Positions 27,267-39,838 of a stretch of 64,000 nt of DNA are shown here, in pieces. Position numbers and translations under genes: made by a program. The DNA lies in assembly GCF_002162135.1 (NCBI RefSeq), contig NZ_CP021382.1, forward strand, positions 5,082,001 to 5,146,000, in the 5' to 3' direction. Under the pieces are notes generated by a model. It was not told where the DNA came from, ran no database searches, and saw nothing but the letters and a program-made list of their open reading frames with translations. Each line of letters opens with the position of its first letter. The stretch's first letter is position 1. The stretch is from Cellvibrio sp. PSBB006. GTDB lineage: Bacteria; Pseudomonadota; Gammaproteobacteria; Pseudomonadales; Cellvibrionaceae.

Positions 27267-28607
27267 ATGGTTTTTACCCCCGCTGCCTTGCATCAACACT
27301 TGCCTTCAAATGTCAGGCGTTTGTGGGTAGCGCTGAGTGGTGGGTTGGATTCGGTGGTGCTCTTGCATGCCTTGGTGCAACTCAAACTGCCGACGCCTGT
27401 CACCGCACTACACGTGAACCACCAGATTTCGCCCCATGCGGCTGAATGGCAAGAACACTGTGCCGCATTGTGTTCTGCATGGGGTGTTGAATACATTACG
27501 CAAACCGTCGTGGTTGAGCACAGCGGTCGCGGTTTGGAAGAGGCGGCGCGCACGGCGCGTTACGCCGTCTTTGAGGCTCATGTGCGTGAAGGTGATTGGT
27601 TACTGACAGCGCATCATGCGGATGACCAAGCCGAAACCCTGCTGCTGCGTTTACTGCGTGGCAGCGGCCCGCGCGGATTGGCAGCCATGGCGCGGCAGCG
27701 TCCATTGGGGCAGGGAACGATCCTGCGCCCGCTGCTGGATGTTAAACGTAGTGAACTGGATTCTTACGCTATCGCGCATCAACTGACCTGGGTTGAAGAC
27801 GAAAGTAATACCGACACGCACTACGATCGCAATTATCTTCGACAAAAAGTCATGCCGTCGCTGGCCTTGCGCTGGCCCGACTATACCCGCCGCTGGCAAC
27901 AGAGCGCGCAAGCCTGTGCCGAAAGTGAACAGTTATTACAAGAGTTGGCCGCTGAGGATCTGGAGCGTGCCGCGCCGCGTTTGGAGCGACAAGGCTGTAG
28001 TGTGGCGCTCGCGGTTTTACGCGAAATGTCGGTTGCGCGTCGCCATAATCTGTTGCGTTACTGGTTTCGCCAGCAATGCTATGCGGCACCGGAACTTGTC
28101 CATCTGCAGCAGATTGATGTCCAGTTGATTTATGGGCGCGCTGATGCCGAGGGTGAAGTGCGCTGGGGAGATGTGGCGGTGCAGCGGTTTCGGGAGCGGT
28201 TATACGTCATGCGATCGCTGGCGTTAACACCGATGCAGGAACAGTCCCACCCTGGCCTATGGCAGTTAATCAACAAAACCGAGGCGTGTTGTTTGTCGGC
28301 AAACGCATGGCTGACGTTTGAGTATTGTTCCTCAGCGACGCCGGCATCTTGCCTGCGCGCCGACATTACCCAGGTTGAACTTCGTTGGCGCACCGGTGGT
28401 GAACGCTGCCGACCCGCCGGTCGCGCGCACTCACAAACCCTGAAAAAGCTGCTACAGGAACACGGGTTGGAACCCTGGTGGCGCGAGCGAGTGCCGCTGG
28501 TCTATGTCGATGGTCAATTGGCAGCGGTGGGGGATCTATGGGTTTGTGCCGATTTTGTGGCCCTACCCGGCGCGCCGGGTTACCGTTTGCAATGGCACAT
28601 TCGCTGA
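27267..28607 (+). CDS. tilS: tRNA(Ile)-lysidine synthetase
   Basis: 446 residues. It converts C34 of the CAU-anticodon tRNA-Ile to lysidine using ATP and lysine, an essential step for AUA decoding. The PP-loop SGGLDS is at 24-29; LTAHHADDQAETLLLRLLRGSG and NLRQ-like NYLRQKVMP segments follow, then the TilS C-terminal domains (RWRTGGERCRPAGRAHSQ). The ATG giving MVFTPAALHQ sets the PP-loop at the normal distance; an upstream in-frame start would add 30 unlikely residues. Confidence 0.93.
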   Translation: MVFTPAALHQHLPSNVRRLWVALSGGLDSVVLLHALVQLKLPTPVTALHVNHQISPHAAEWQEHCAALCSAWGVEYITQTVVVEHSGRGLEEAARTARYAVFEAHVREGDWLLTAHHADDQAETLLLRLLRGSGPRGLAAMARQRPLGQGTILRPLLDVKRSELDSYAIAHQLTWVEDESNTDTHYDRNYLRQKVMPSLALRWPDYTRRWQQSAQACAESEQLLQELAAEDLERAAPRLERQGCSVALAVLREMSVARRHNLLRYWFRQQCYAAPELVHLQQIDVQLIYGRADAEGEVRWGDVAVQRFRERLYVMRSLALTPMQEQSHPGLWQLINKTEACCLSANAWLTFEYCSSATPASCLRADITQVELRWRTGGERCRPAGRAHSQTLKKLLQEHGLEPWWRERVPLVYVDGQLAAVGDLWVCADFVALPGAPGYRLQWHIR

Positions 28608-28697
28608 AACGGCCGGCAGCTTTCCGTTGAGGCAATCCCGGCTTTCTGGTAGTCTGGCGCCCCGTCCTGAAAGGTAAAGGTCAGCCCCCCTGGTTGA

Positions 28698-32573
<3,876 letters not shown>

Positions 32574-32590
32574 GTTGTTCCTTGTTATAC

Positions 32591-32620
32591 AAAACGGGCC
32601 CTCAGTGGCCCGTTTTTGTT
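32591..32620 (+). terminator. Intrinsic terminator after eno
   Basis: A-run, stem ACGGGCC / GGCCCGT with a 6-base loop, and T-run, about 20 bp past the eno stop. It separates eno from ftsB. Confidence 0.9.
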
Positions 32621-32712
32621 TTCTACTTAACATGTCGATCATCAGCGGGTGCTATTCCCCGCCACAATTGTGTAAGATTGCCGATCATCACTCATGAGCA
32701 ACTGACGCCATT

Positions 32713-32991
32713 ATGAAATGGATGCTGGGTATTTTGATCATTCTGCTGGCTGCACTACAGTATCGTCTGTGGATCAGCGAAGGTAGCCTTGCCGATGTCA
32801 ATCGACTGGAGCGGGAGATCAAGATACAACAAGCGGATAATAGTCGGTTACGCGAACGCAACCGGATTCTTGCGGTTGAGGTTGAAGACCTGAAAACCGG
32901 CCTCGACAGTGTGGAAGAGCGCGCGCGTAATGACATCGGTATGATCAAAAAAGACGAGACATTTTTTATGATTCTCGAACCCCGACAGTAG
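32713..32991 (+). CDS. ftsB: Cell division protein FtsB
   Basis: 92 residues. One N-terminal membrane segment (about 3-20) is followed by a coiled coil (RLEREIKIQQADNSRLRERN and onwards) and a periplasmic tail with EERARNDIGMIKKDETFF, the region that binds FtsL/FtsQ. It is part of the FtsQLB septation complex. It sits between eno and ispD, as in Pseudomonas and E. coli. Confidence 0.94.
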   Translation: MKWMLGILIILLAALQYRLWISEGSLADVNRLEREIKIQQADNSRLRERNRILAVEVEDLKTGLDSVEERARNDIGMIKKDETFFMILEPRQ

Positions 32992-33018
32992 TCCGGTCAG
33001 CCCTTGCTTAACCACTCC

Positions 33019-33738
33019 ATGGCTCACTCAGATACCTCACCGCGTTATTGGATTATCGTACCGGCTGCCGGTGTCGGTAGCCGTATGGGCGCGGCGATAC
33101 CAAAGCAGTATTTAACCCTGTCAGGTAAAACAATCCTCGAACACACGCTTGAGCGGCTGCTCTGTTTGCCCACGGTATCCGGCTTGCTGGTTGCTGTCAG
33201 TCCGACGGATAACAACTGGCCGCAGTTGCCGATCAGTTCTGACCCACGCATTACCCGTGTCGACGGTGGCGCTGAGCGCAGCGATTCAGTTTTGAATGCA
33301 TTAAATACGTTGGCGGAACAGGCGCACGCCGAAGACTGGGTGCTGGTGCACGATGCCGCGCGACCTTGTATCACGCTTTCGCTTGTTCAAACCTTGTGCG
33401 CGGAATTGGCAGAAGATCCGGTGGGAGGCATTTTGGCGGTGCCGGTCAGCGATACCATCAAGCGGGTCGATGTAAACGGGACTATTATTGCTACCATGGA
33501 TCGTCGCGAGCTTTGGCAAGCACAAACGCCACAACTGTTTCGTTACGGTTTATTGCGCGCATCACTCGCCAGCGCGCTGGCAAGCGGACAAGCCATCACC
33601 GACGAGGCATCCGCACTGGAAGCCAATGGTCATTCCCATCGCGTTGTTGAAGGTCGCGCAGATAACATCAAGATTACCCGACCGGAAGACCTGGCATTGG
33701 CGCACACTATCTTGCAGCAACAGGAAGATACAATATGA
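33019..33738 (+). CDS. ispD: 2-C-methyl-D-erythritol 4-phosphate cytidylyltransferase
   Basis: 239 residues. Third step of the MEP isoprenoid pathway (MEP + CTP to CDP-ME). It has the nucleotide-binding [11 protein letters not shown] near the N-terminus, HDAARPC, and [15 protein letters not shown] used the ATG that gives [10 protein letters not shown]; a TTG five codons upstream is less likely. Its stop overlaps the ispF start by 4 bp, so the two are coupled. Confidence 0.95.
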   Translation: MAHSDTSPRYWIIVPAAGVGSRMGAAIPKQYLTLSGKTILEHTLERLLCLPTVSGLLVAVSPTDNNWPQLPISSDPRITRVDGGAERSDSVLNALNTLAEQAHAEDWVLVHDAARPCITLSLVQTLCAELAEDPVGGILAVPVSDTIKRVDVNGTIIATMDRRELWQAQTPQLFRYGLLRASLASALASGQAITDEASALEANGHSHRVVEGRADNIKITRPEDLALAHTILQQQEDTI

Positions 33739-34208
33739 GAATCGGGCATGGCTACGATGTTCACGCCTTCGGTGTCGGTGACAAGATTGTTATTGGCGGA
33801 GTAGTAATTCCTCACCATCACGGCTTGGTTGCACACTCAGATGGCGATGTACTTTTACACGCATTAAGTGATGCGTTATTAGGCGCGGCAGCCTTGGGCG
33901 ATATAGGCAAACATTTTCCCGATACCGATATGCAATACCGCAATGCGGACAGCCGCGCATTACTGCGCATGGTTTACAGCAAAGTAAAAGCCAATGGCTG
34001 GTGCCTGGAAAATGCGGATATGACTATCGTTGCCCAGGCGCCGCGCATGGCGAATTATATTCCTCACATGGTCGGCCATGTGGCAGAAGATTTACAGTGT
34101 CAACTGAACCAGATCAATATTAAAGCTACCACGACAGAGCGTTTGGGTTTTACCGGACGCGAAGAAGGCATTGCCGCGTATGCTGTTGTGTTGCTGACCA
34201 AGCTGTGA
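33735..34208 (+). CDS. ispF: 2-C-methyl-D-erythritol 2,4-cyclodiphosphate synthase
   Basis: 157 residues. It cyclises CDP-ME 2-phosphate in the MEP pathway. The metal ligands are in GYDVHAFG (Asp8, His10), and His42 falls in [27 protein letters not shown] and [16 protein letters not shown] are typical. It overlaps ispD by ATGA. Confidence 0.96.
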   Translation: MRIGHGYDVHAFGVGDKIVIGGVVIPHHHGLVAHSDGDVLLHALSDALLGAAALGDIGKHFPDTDMQYRNADSRALLRMVYSKVKANGWCLENADMTIVAQAPRMANYIPHMVGHVAEDLQCQLNQINIKATTTERLGFTGREEGIAAYAVVLLTKL

Positions 34209-34235
34209 TGCCAGTCGTGAAAAGGATATTCCACC

Positions 34236-35204
34236 ATGCCCATTATCCATTCTGAATTTCGTTCTCCCTGGTGGATGCCCGGCGGGCATATGCAAACCTT
34301 GATGCCGGTCATTATGCGACCTCTGTCGTCGTCAACAAATATTCGTTTTATCGATCTCCCGGATGGTGACCAACTCGCCGCCGATTTTTATACAGCGGAT
34401 ATTTCCGCCGACCAGCCGCGTAAATTATTGATCGCCACCCACGGTTTGGAAGGCAGTTCGCGTCAACCTTATGTATTGGGTATTTGTCACGCGGCGCGGA
34501 AGAGCGGTTTTGATGTGCTCGCCTGGAACCTGCGCGGTTGTGGAGAAACTGATAACCGTCTGGCCAAGTTGTATTACTCCGGTTGCAGCGAAGATCTTGA
34601 CGCGATGGTGGTCTGGGCTGAACAACAAGGTTACCGTGAAATTTATTTAGCAGGCTATTCACTTGGTGGCAATATCCTACTGAAATGGTTGGGTGAACAA
34701 GGTGATAAAGCGCAAGCGCGCGGCGTTCGTTGTGCTGCAACGGCATCGGTACCGGTTGATTTGGCCGGTTGTGTGCAAACCCTGGATCACTGGAGCAAAA
34801 TGATTTATCGACTGCGTTTTGTCGGTGATATGAAAAAGCGCTTGCGTCGTAAAGCTAAAAAATTTCCCGGCACTATTGATCTTTCTGTACTCGACAAGAT
34901 AAATACTCTGCGCGATTACGACCATTATGTTTCTGCGCCACTGAATGGTTTTGCCAGTGCGGAAGATCTATATGCTCGTTGCAGTGCAAAATATTTCCTA
35001 CACAACATTGCTGTACCCACGTTATTGGTTAATGCGCAAAATGATCCATTTTTAAATGCGGCATGTTATCCGCTGGTCGAAGCACAACATCATTCACTGC
35101 TCACACTCGAATTGACCAGGACCGGTGGCCACGTCGGTTATTTAAGTCATGCTGGCGATTGGTGGATGGATCGGCGGTTTTTACATTACTTCGCTCAATA
35201 CTGA
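34236..35204 (+). CDS. YheT-family alpha/beta hydrolase
   Basis: 322 residues. The AB-hydrolase-4 (YheT/ABHD1-3) family is recognisable from FRSPWWMPGGHMQTLMP at the N-terminus, ATHGLEGSS for the oxyanion region, NLRGCGETDNR, and the nucleophile elbow GYSLGGNILLKW. Late Asp (NAQNDPFL) and His (TGGHVGYL) complete a triad. The physiological substrate is not established for bacterial members. It is inserted between ispF (27-bp gap) and truD (33-bp gap) and is probably cotranscribed with them. Confidence 0.9.
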   Translation: MPIIHSEFRSPWWMPGGHMQTLMPVIMRPLSSSTNIRFIDLPDGDQLAADFYTADISADQPRKLLIATHGLEGSSRQPYVLGICHAARKSGFDVLAWNLRGCGETDNRLAKLYYSGCSEDLDAMVVWAEQQGYREIYLAGYSLGGNILLKWLGEQGDKAQARGVRCAATASVPVDLAGCVQTLDHWSKMIYRLRFVGDMKKRLRRKAKKFPGTIDLSVLDKINTLRDYDHYVSAPLNGFASAEDLYARCSAKYFLHNIAVPTLLVNAQNDPFLNAACYPLVEAQHHSLLTLELTRTGGHVGYLSHAGDWWMDRRFLHYFAQY

Positions 35205-35237
35205 TATTCACTTTCTTCTTAAGAGTTTTACTGCGTT

Positions 35238-36251
35238 ATGTCTGCACAATTTCCGTTGGATTTTCCCTGTGCGTTCGGTTCACCGACACACGTCGGTGAT
35301 TTTCGTTTACTGCCGGAGGACTTCCAGGTGGATGAAGTCCTGGGCTTTGAGCCGCAGGAGGAGGGTGAACATGTGTATTTGCATATTCGCAAGCGCGGTG
35401 AGAATACTGCCTGGGTTGCGGAGCAGATTGCACATTTGGCACAGGTCAGCATCAATGATGTGGGTTATGGTGGACGTAAAGACCGGCATGCCGTTACCAC
35501 ACAATGGTTCAGTGTTTATTTACCCAAGGGACAGGAACCTGATTGGCAATTGTTGAATAGTGATTCGGTACAACTTCTCGCGCGGCATCGACATTCGCGC
35601 AAACTGCGTCGCGGCGATCACGAGGAAAATAAATTTGTCATTCGGCTGCGCAATGTTCAGGCCGCCGCGGTGAGCGATACTGAACAGCGCCTGCAACTTA
35701 TCAGTGCCCAAGGTGTACCCAATTATTTCGGTGAACAACGCTTCGGTCATCAAGGTAATAATTTAGTGTTGGCGCAACAGCTTTTTGCCGGCAAAGCGAT
35801 TCGCGATAAACAAAAACGTGGTCTGGTGTTGTCGGCAGCGCGCTCGTATTTATTTAATCTGGTTGTGGCCGCTCGGGTGCAGGAAAGCAATTGGTCTATG
35901 CTGTTGTCAGGTGATCCTGAAGCTGCGCCCAGTGGCCCGCTCTGGGGGCGTGGCCGGCTGACCAGTTCATCGGCAACCTTGGCGGTGGAGCAGGAAGCAC
36001 TAAAGGATTGGACTGAGTGGTGTAATGCACTGGAGCATGTCGGCCTGCATCAGGAGCGTCGGCCTTTGGTATTGCGTCCTCAAGCGTTGAGCTGGCATTG
36101 GGAAGATGGTGTGACCGCACAGCATCTGGTGATCAGTTTTGCGCTCGGGAGCGGTGAATTTGCGACGGCGCTATTGCGCGAAATTTTAGTGCTGCAATCC
36201 GCTCCGACGAACCTTGTTGGGGCTGCCGAGGGAAAACCTGAAGCGCAGTGA
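35238..36251 (+). CDS. truD: tRNA pseudouridine-13 synthase
   Basis: 337 residues. It isomerises U13 in tRNA-Glu. The catalytic Asp82 lies in GYGGRKDRHAVTTQWFS (E. coli Asp80); VPNYFGEQRFGHQGNN and the TRUD insertion domain follow. It is the usual neighbour of ispF, except that a hydrolase gene intervenes here. In Pseudomonas it is followed by surE, which is absent here. Confidence 0.95.
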   Translation: MSAQFPLDFPCAFGSPTHVGDFRLLPEDFQVDEVLGFEPQEEGEHVYLHIRKRGENTAWVAEQIAHLAQVSINDVGYGGRKDRHAVTTQWFSVYLPKGQEPDWQLLNSDSVQLLARHRHSRKLRRGDHEENKFVIRLRNVQAAAVSDTEQRLQLISAQGVPNYFGEQRFGHQGNNLVLAQQLFAGKAIRDKQKRGLVLSAARSYLFNLVVAARVQESNWSMLLSGDPEAAPSGPLWGRGRLTSSSATLAVEQEALKDWTEWCNALEHVGLHQERRPLVLRPQALSWHWEDGVTAQHLVISFALGSGEFATALLREILVLQSAPTNLVGAAEGKPEAQ

Positions 36252-36385
36252 GAGTATGGTATAGTTGGCCAATTTTGGGGTGGCTGCTGTGGTAGCCAGA
36301 TAACAATGAACCCGTCAGCTAAAGAACCGGGTACAGAAAAAGGTGAGGGCTGAGCGTGAGCAGTTTGATCTTCGAGGGCATTGGT

Positions 36386-37030
36386 ATGACCTCGCAACGC
36401 ACCCGTGAACGTTTGATACAACGCCTGAGTGAACAGGGCGTTACCAACATCCGCGTCCTGGACGTCATTCGCAACACACCACGCCATATCTTTCTGGATG
36501 AAGCCCTCTCTCACCGCGCCTATGAAGATACCGCGCTACCCATCGGCTACGGCCAAACGCTTTCCCAACCTTACATAGTGGCGCGTATGACGGAAATCCT
36601 GTTGGGAGCCAGCGGCGGTAAACTTGAAAAGGTTTTGGAAGTAGGTACGGGGTCCGGGTATCAAACTACCATCCTCGCGCAATTGGTCGGTCAGGTTTTT
36701 AGCGTGGAACGTATCAAACCCCTACAAGACAAAGCGCGTGATCGACTGCGCCAATTGGGTTTGCGCAATGTTCAGCTTAAACATGCCGATGGGGGATATG
36801 GTTGGCCAGAGATGGGGCCTTATGATGGCATACTCAGCACAGCGGCGCCCCGGGCGGTTCCCGATGAGTTACTTGCCCAGTTGGCACCTAACGGCGTTTT
36901 AGTGATTCCCGTGGGGGGGCAAGAGCAGGAATTGCATCTGGTGATGCGTGATGGCGATACCGATAAATTTGTTACGCAGAAGCTGGAACCGGTCAAATTT
37001 GTCCCACTTTTATCTGGCACGACTCGCTGA
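36386..37030 (+). CDS. pcm: Protein-L-isoaspartate O-methyltransferase
   Basis: 214 residues from the ATG giving [10 protein letters not shown], the start I know from Pseudomonas Pcm. It methylates L-isoaspartyl residues in damaged proteins using SAM, starting their repair. It shows [14 protein letters not shown], the SAM loop [10 protein letters not shown], and [15 protein letters not shown] 30 bases upstream, also with a plausible ribosome site (AAGGTGAG), would add ten residues ([10 protein letters not shown]); both starts are open. Many relatives have surE overlapping the 5' end; there is none here. nlpD-rpoS lies downstream. Confidence 0.92.
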   Translation: MTSQRTRERLIQRLSEQGVTNIRVLDVIRNTPRHIFLDEALSHRAYEDTALPIGYGQTLSQPYIVARMTEILLGASGGKLEKVLEVGTGSGYQTTILAQLVGQVFSVERIKPLQDKARDRLRQLGLRNVQLKHADGGYGWPEMGPYDGILSTAAPRAVPDELLAQLAPNGVLVIPVGGQEQELHLVMRDGDTDKFVTQKLEPVKFVPLLSGTTR

Positions 37031-37240
37031 GGTTAGAGATGGCGCATCTAATAACATGTGTAAAAATTTTCACCAGAGAATCGGGTTTTTAGAGCTTAAC
37101 TTCGGAAAAACAGGAAAAATGACCCTTTTTATGTCTCACTGAGTAATAAAAAGTTAGATATTTTTATAATAAGTTTTTTTTATTAAGTTCTAAAATTAAT
37201 AAAGGCGATTAAAAATTAACCTGCCGGACTGAGTTTTTGT
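37031..37240. other. AT-rich leader region upstream of nlpD-rpoS
   Basis: About 210 bp, with the last 100 very rich in A and T (runs such as TTTTTTTTATTAAG). I see no gene. It is expected to carry the nlpD promoter; several AT-rich -10-like sequences are present, and I cannot choose one. Confidence 0.5.
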
Positions 37241-38074
37241 ATGCTACAGCGGTACCACAAAAAGCCGTTAATCTTTGGTCGCTTGATCGCTATATCGATC
37301 ATGTTCCTGGGTTTGCTTGCCTGTGGCTCCCCTCAACCGGCCCAGGTGGTAGATCGTGTTCAGCCACCGAGCCGAAAAATCCAGAATCCGGCCGCACATC
37401 ACGTCAGCCGCGGAGAAACCCTTTTTTCTATTGCCTGGCGCTATGGATTGGATTACCGGCAACTAGCAAATCACAATAGAATCAATCCGCCATATACCAT
37501 CTATCCCGGTCAGAAGATCCGCCTTGATGTGGGTGTTGCAGCGCCCGCTACACCTCGTGCAACGGCGGTAGTTCCCCGACCTAAAGCCGCTCCGGTGAGT
37601 CAGCCACCACGTGCAACCCCGGCACGACCAACGACAGCAACTCGTTCGGAAAATAAAACACCGAAAACAACTTCAACATCGCAGCCGCCGCTGTTAACTG
37701 GCACGCCCAAATGGCAGTGGCCTGTCCAGGGCAGAGTGCTTTCCGGATTTCATGGCAATAATGGCCTCAACAAGGGTATTGATATCGGCGGCAATTTGGG
37801 ACAGCCTGTGCTTGCAGCAGCCTCGGGACAGATCGTGTACGCAGGAAGCGGACTGCGCGGTTACGGTAAATTGCTCATCATTAAACACAATGAAACCTAC
37901 CTGAGTGCCTATGCACACAACCATCATTTGTTGGTAAAGGAAGGCGATGTGGTTAAAGCCGGGCAAAAAATTGCCGATATGGGTTCAAGCGGTACCGACA
38001 GGGTAAAACTTCATTTTGAGATACGTCGCGAAGGCACTCCGGTAGATCCCATGAAATACCTGCCCAAGCGTTAA
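37241..38074 (+). CDS. nlpD: Lipoprotein NlpD, LysM-LytM amidase activator
   Basis: 277 residues. A type II signal peptide with lipobox LLAC (Cys28) is followed by a LysM domain (about 50-95: HVSRGETLFSIAWRYGLD, IYPGQKIRLD), a Pro/Thr/Ala-rich linker, and a C-terminal M23/LytM domain (about 160-275). The LytM domain is catalytically degenerate: the usual HxGxD zinc site reads NKGIDIGG. This fits NlpD, which activates the septal amidase AmiC rather than cutting peptidoglycan itself. In relatives a major rpoS promoter lies inside nlpD. Confidence 0.93.
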   Translation: MLQRYHKKPLIFGRLIAISIMFLGLLACGSPQPAQVVDRVQPPSRKIQNPAAHHVSRGETLFSIAWRYGLDYRQLANHNRINPPYTIYPGQKIRLDVGVAAPATPRATAVVPRPKAAPVSQPPRATPARPTTATRSENKTPKTTSTSQPPLLTGTPKWQWPVQGRVLSGFHGNNGLNKGIDIGGNLGQPVLAAASGQIVYAGSGLRGYGKLLIIKHNETYLSAYAHNHHLLVKEGDVVKAGQKIADMGSSGTDRVKLHFEIRREGTPVDPMKYLPKR

Positions 38075-38202
38075 AATGAATCCACCCTGTTCAGGCGTAA
38101 GCCGACCACCGTTGCTAAACGGGAAGTACAAGGTGCAGCTTGTGTACGCTGGAAAAACAGGCAACGAAAGCCAACCAGCAAACTGAAATAAGGGGCTAAA
38201 AA

Positions 38203-39213
38203 ATGACTACAGAAAATAGGGAATCCAACACATACGATCGTGATGATGTGTTCCTTGCGCAAGATATCGATTTTGAAGAAAACGATATCCTGTTAGCAGA
38301 TAACGACGATGATGACGATCTTCCCAAGCCTGTCCCACGTGTTGCCAGCGAGCGAATCGTTGACGACAAATTCAACAAAACACTTGATGCTACCCAAATT
38401 TATTTAAACGAAATTGGTTTCTCTCCGCTGTTGAGCGCGGAAGAAGAAGTCTATTTTGCGCGCAAGGCTCTCAAAGGCGATGACGCGGCACGTAAACGCA
38501 TGATTGAAAGTAATCTGCGGTTGGTCGTGAAGATTTCCCGCCGTTATGTTAATCGTGGCCTTGCGTTACTGGATTTGATTGAAGAAGGCAATCTGGGTCT
38601 GATTCGCGCCGTGGAAAAATTTGATCCGGAGCGCGGATTCCGTTTCTCAACTTATGCTACCTGGTGGATTCGCCAGACTATCGAACGCGCCATCATGAAT
38701 CAGACGCGCACGATTCGCCTGCCGATTCATGTCGTAAAAGAACTGAATATTTATCTGCGCGCAGCACGTGAGCTGGCGCAAAAGCTGGATCACGAACCAA
38801 CCCCTGAAGAAATCGCTAATCTCCTGGAAAAACCGGTCTCTGATGTGGAGCGTATGCTCGGATTGAACGAGCGGGTTACCTCCGTTGATACACCGGTGGG
38901 TGCTTCATCTGACCGTACCATTGTCGATACCATTGCCGACACTCATGTTTCCGATCCTGCTGCACTCTTGCAAGACAGTGACCTCACCGCCAGTCTGGAT
39001 GGTTGGCTGGAAGAACTGACTGAAAAACAACGTGAAGTTCTGGCGCGCCGGTTCGGACTGCGGGGTCACGAAGTGAGTACCCTGGAGGAGGTCGGACATG
39101 AAATTGGTTTGACGCGTGAGCGTGTACGTCAGATTCAGGTTGAAGCCTTGAAACGCCTGCGTGACATCATGGAGAAACAGGGCTTGAACAGCGAGGCTTT
39201 GTTCAGCGCATAA
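38203..39213 (+). CDS. rpoS: RNA polymerase sigma factor RpoS
   Basis: 336 residues. Stationary-phase/general stress sigma factor. An acidic N-terminus ([15 protein letters not shown]) is followed by region 1.2 ([17 protein letters not shown]), region 2 ([38 protein letters not shown]), region 3 and region 4 ([19 protein letters not shown]). AAGGGG lies 8 bases before the ATG. It has the expected nlpD upstream and fdxA/mutS/recA downstream. A terminator follows about 20 bp past the stop. Confidence 0.97.
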   Translation: MTTENRESNTYDRDDVFLAQDIDFEENDILLADNDDDDDLPKPVPRVASERIVDDKFNKTLDATQIYLNEIGFSPLLSAEEEVYFARKALKGDDAARKRMIESNLRLVVKISRRYVNRGLALLDLIEEGNLGLIRAVEKFDPERGFRFSTYATWWIRQTIERAIMNQTRTIRLPIHVVKELNIYLRAARELAQKLDHEPTPEEIANLLEKPVSDVERMLGLNERVTSVDTPVGASSDRTIVDTIADTHVSDPAALLQDSDLTASLDGWLEELTEKQREVLARRFGLRGHEVSTLEEVGHEIGLTRERVRQIQVEALKRLRDIMEKQGLNSEALFSA

Positions 39214-39232
39214 AACACTCCAGGCAATAAAT

Positions 39233-39258
39233 AAAAAGGCAGCTCAGGCTGCCTTTTT
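39233..39258 (+). terminator. Intrinsic terminator after rpoS
   Basis: A-run, stem GGCAGC / GCTGCC with loop TCAG, and T-run. It is symmetric enough to work on both strands. Confidence 0.9.
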
Positions 39259-39332
39259 ATTTTGGCCGATGATGTATCGACAAGGTGTCCGGATTTTTAA
39301 AAGCGGCTATCGCAAGCGAAAAGACAGGCAGA

Positions 39333-39360
39333 AAAAAACCGCGCATTGCGCGGTTTTTTG
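39333..39360 (-). terminator. Intrinsic terminator after fdxA
   Basis: A-run, stem CCGCGCA / TGCGCGG, and T-run, 10 bp beyond the fdxA stop on the minus strand. It can also act on transcripts from rpoS. Confidence 0.88.
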
Positions 39361-39369
39361 TTTTCGGAA

Positions 39370-39693
39370 TCAACGTTCCAGGTGCTGCAATTTACCGGGC
39401 ACGCCATCCCATTCTTCGGCGTCGGGCAGGGCGTCTTTCATCTCGGTGATGTTGGGCCACACTTCCGCCAACTCGGCATTCAATTCCAGAAATACCGCTT
39501 GGTCTTCGGGTAACTCATCTTCAGAGAAGATGGCGTCAACCGGACATTCAGGTTCACATAGCGCACAGTCGATACATTCATCCGGGTGGATCACCAAAAA
39601 ATTGGGGCCTTCGTAGAAGCAATCTACAGGACAAACTTCCACACAATCAGTGTGCTTACACTTAATGCAATTTTCCCCAACTACAAAAGTCAT
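39370..39693 (-). CDS. fdxA: 7Fe ferredoxin FdxA
   Basis: 107 residues, matching the Azotobacter ferredoxin I type. Cysteines 9, 17, 21 and 25 and 40, 43, 46 and 50 ([26 protein letters not shown]) supply one 3Fe-4S and one 4Fe-4S cluster; an acidic C-terminal half follows. It is a low-potential electron carrier. The ATG giving [10 protein letters not shown] has GGAG 7 bases upstream. It sits between rpoS and mutS, as in Pseudomonas. Confidence 0.95.
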   Translation of the reverse strand: MTFVVGENCIKCKHTDCVEVCPVDCFYEGPNFLVIHPDECIDCALCEPECPVDAIFSEDELPEDQAVFLELNAELAEVWPNITEMKDALPDAEEWDGVPGKLQHLER

Positions 39694-39838
39694 AGGTGAC
39701 TCCACAAATTACCGTTTTCAAAAGAGCGGCCATTTTAAACACCCTTTGGGTATTTTGGTAGGCTTTTACTTATCACTAAAATTGATGAGCTTCTTCACAT
39801 GAGAATGATTATTTTTTAGTGTTAAGGCAGCGCCAGCC

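Noticed and set aside
39214..39369. Possible rsmZ small RNA gene, which lies between rpoS and fdxA in Pseudomonas.
   Set aside because: The 156 bp hold two terminators and only isolated GGA motifs on either strand, not the series of GGA hairpins that defines RsmZ.
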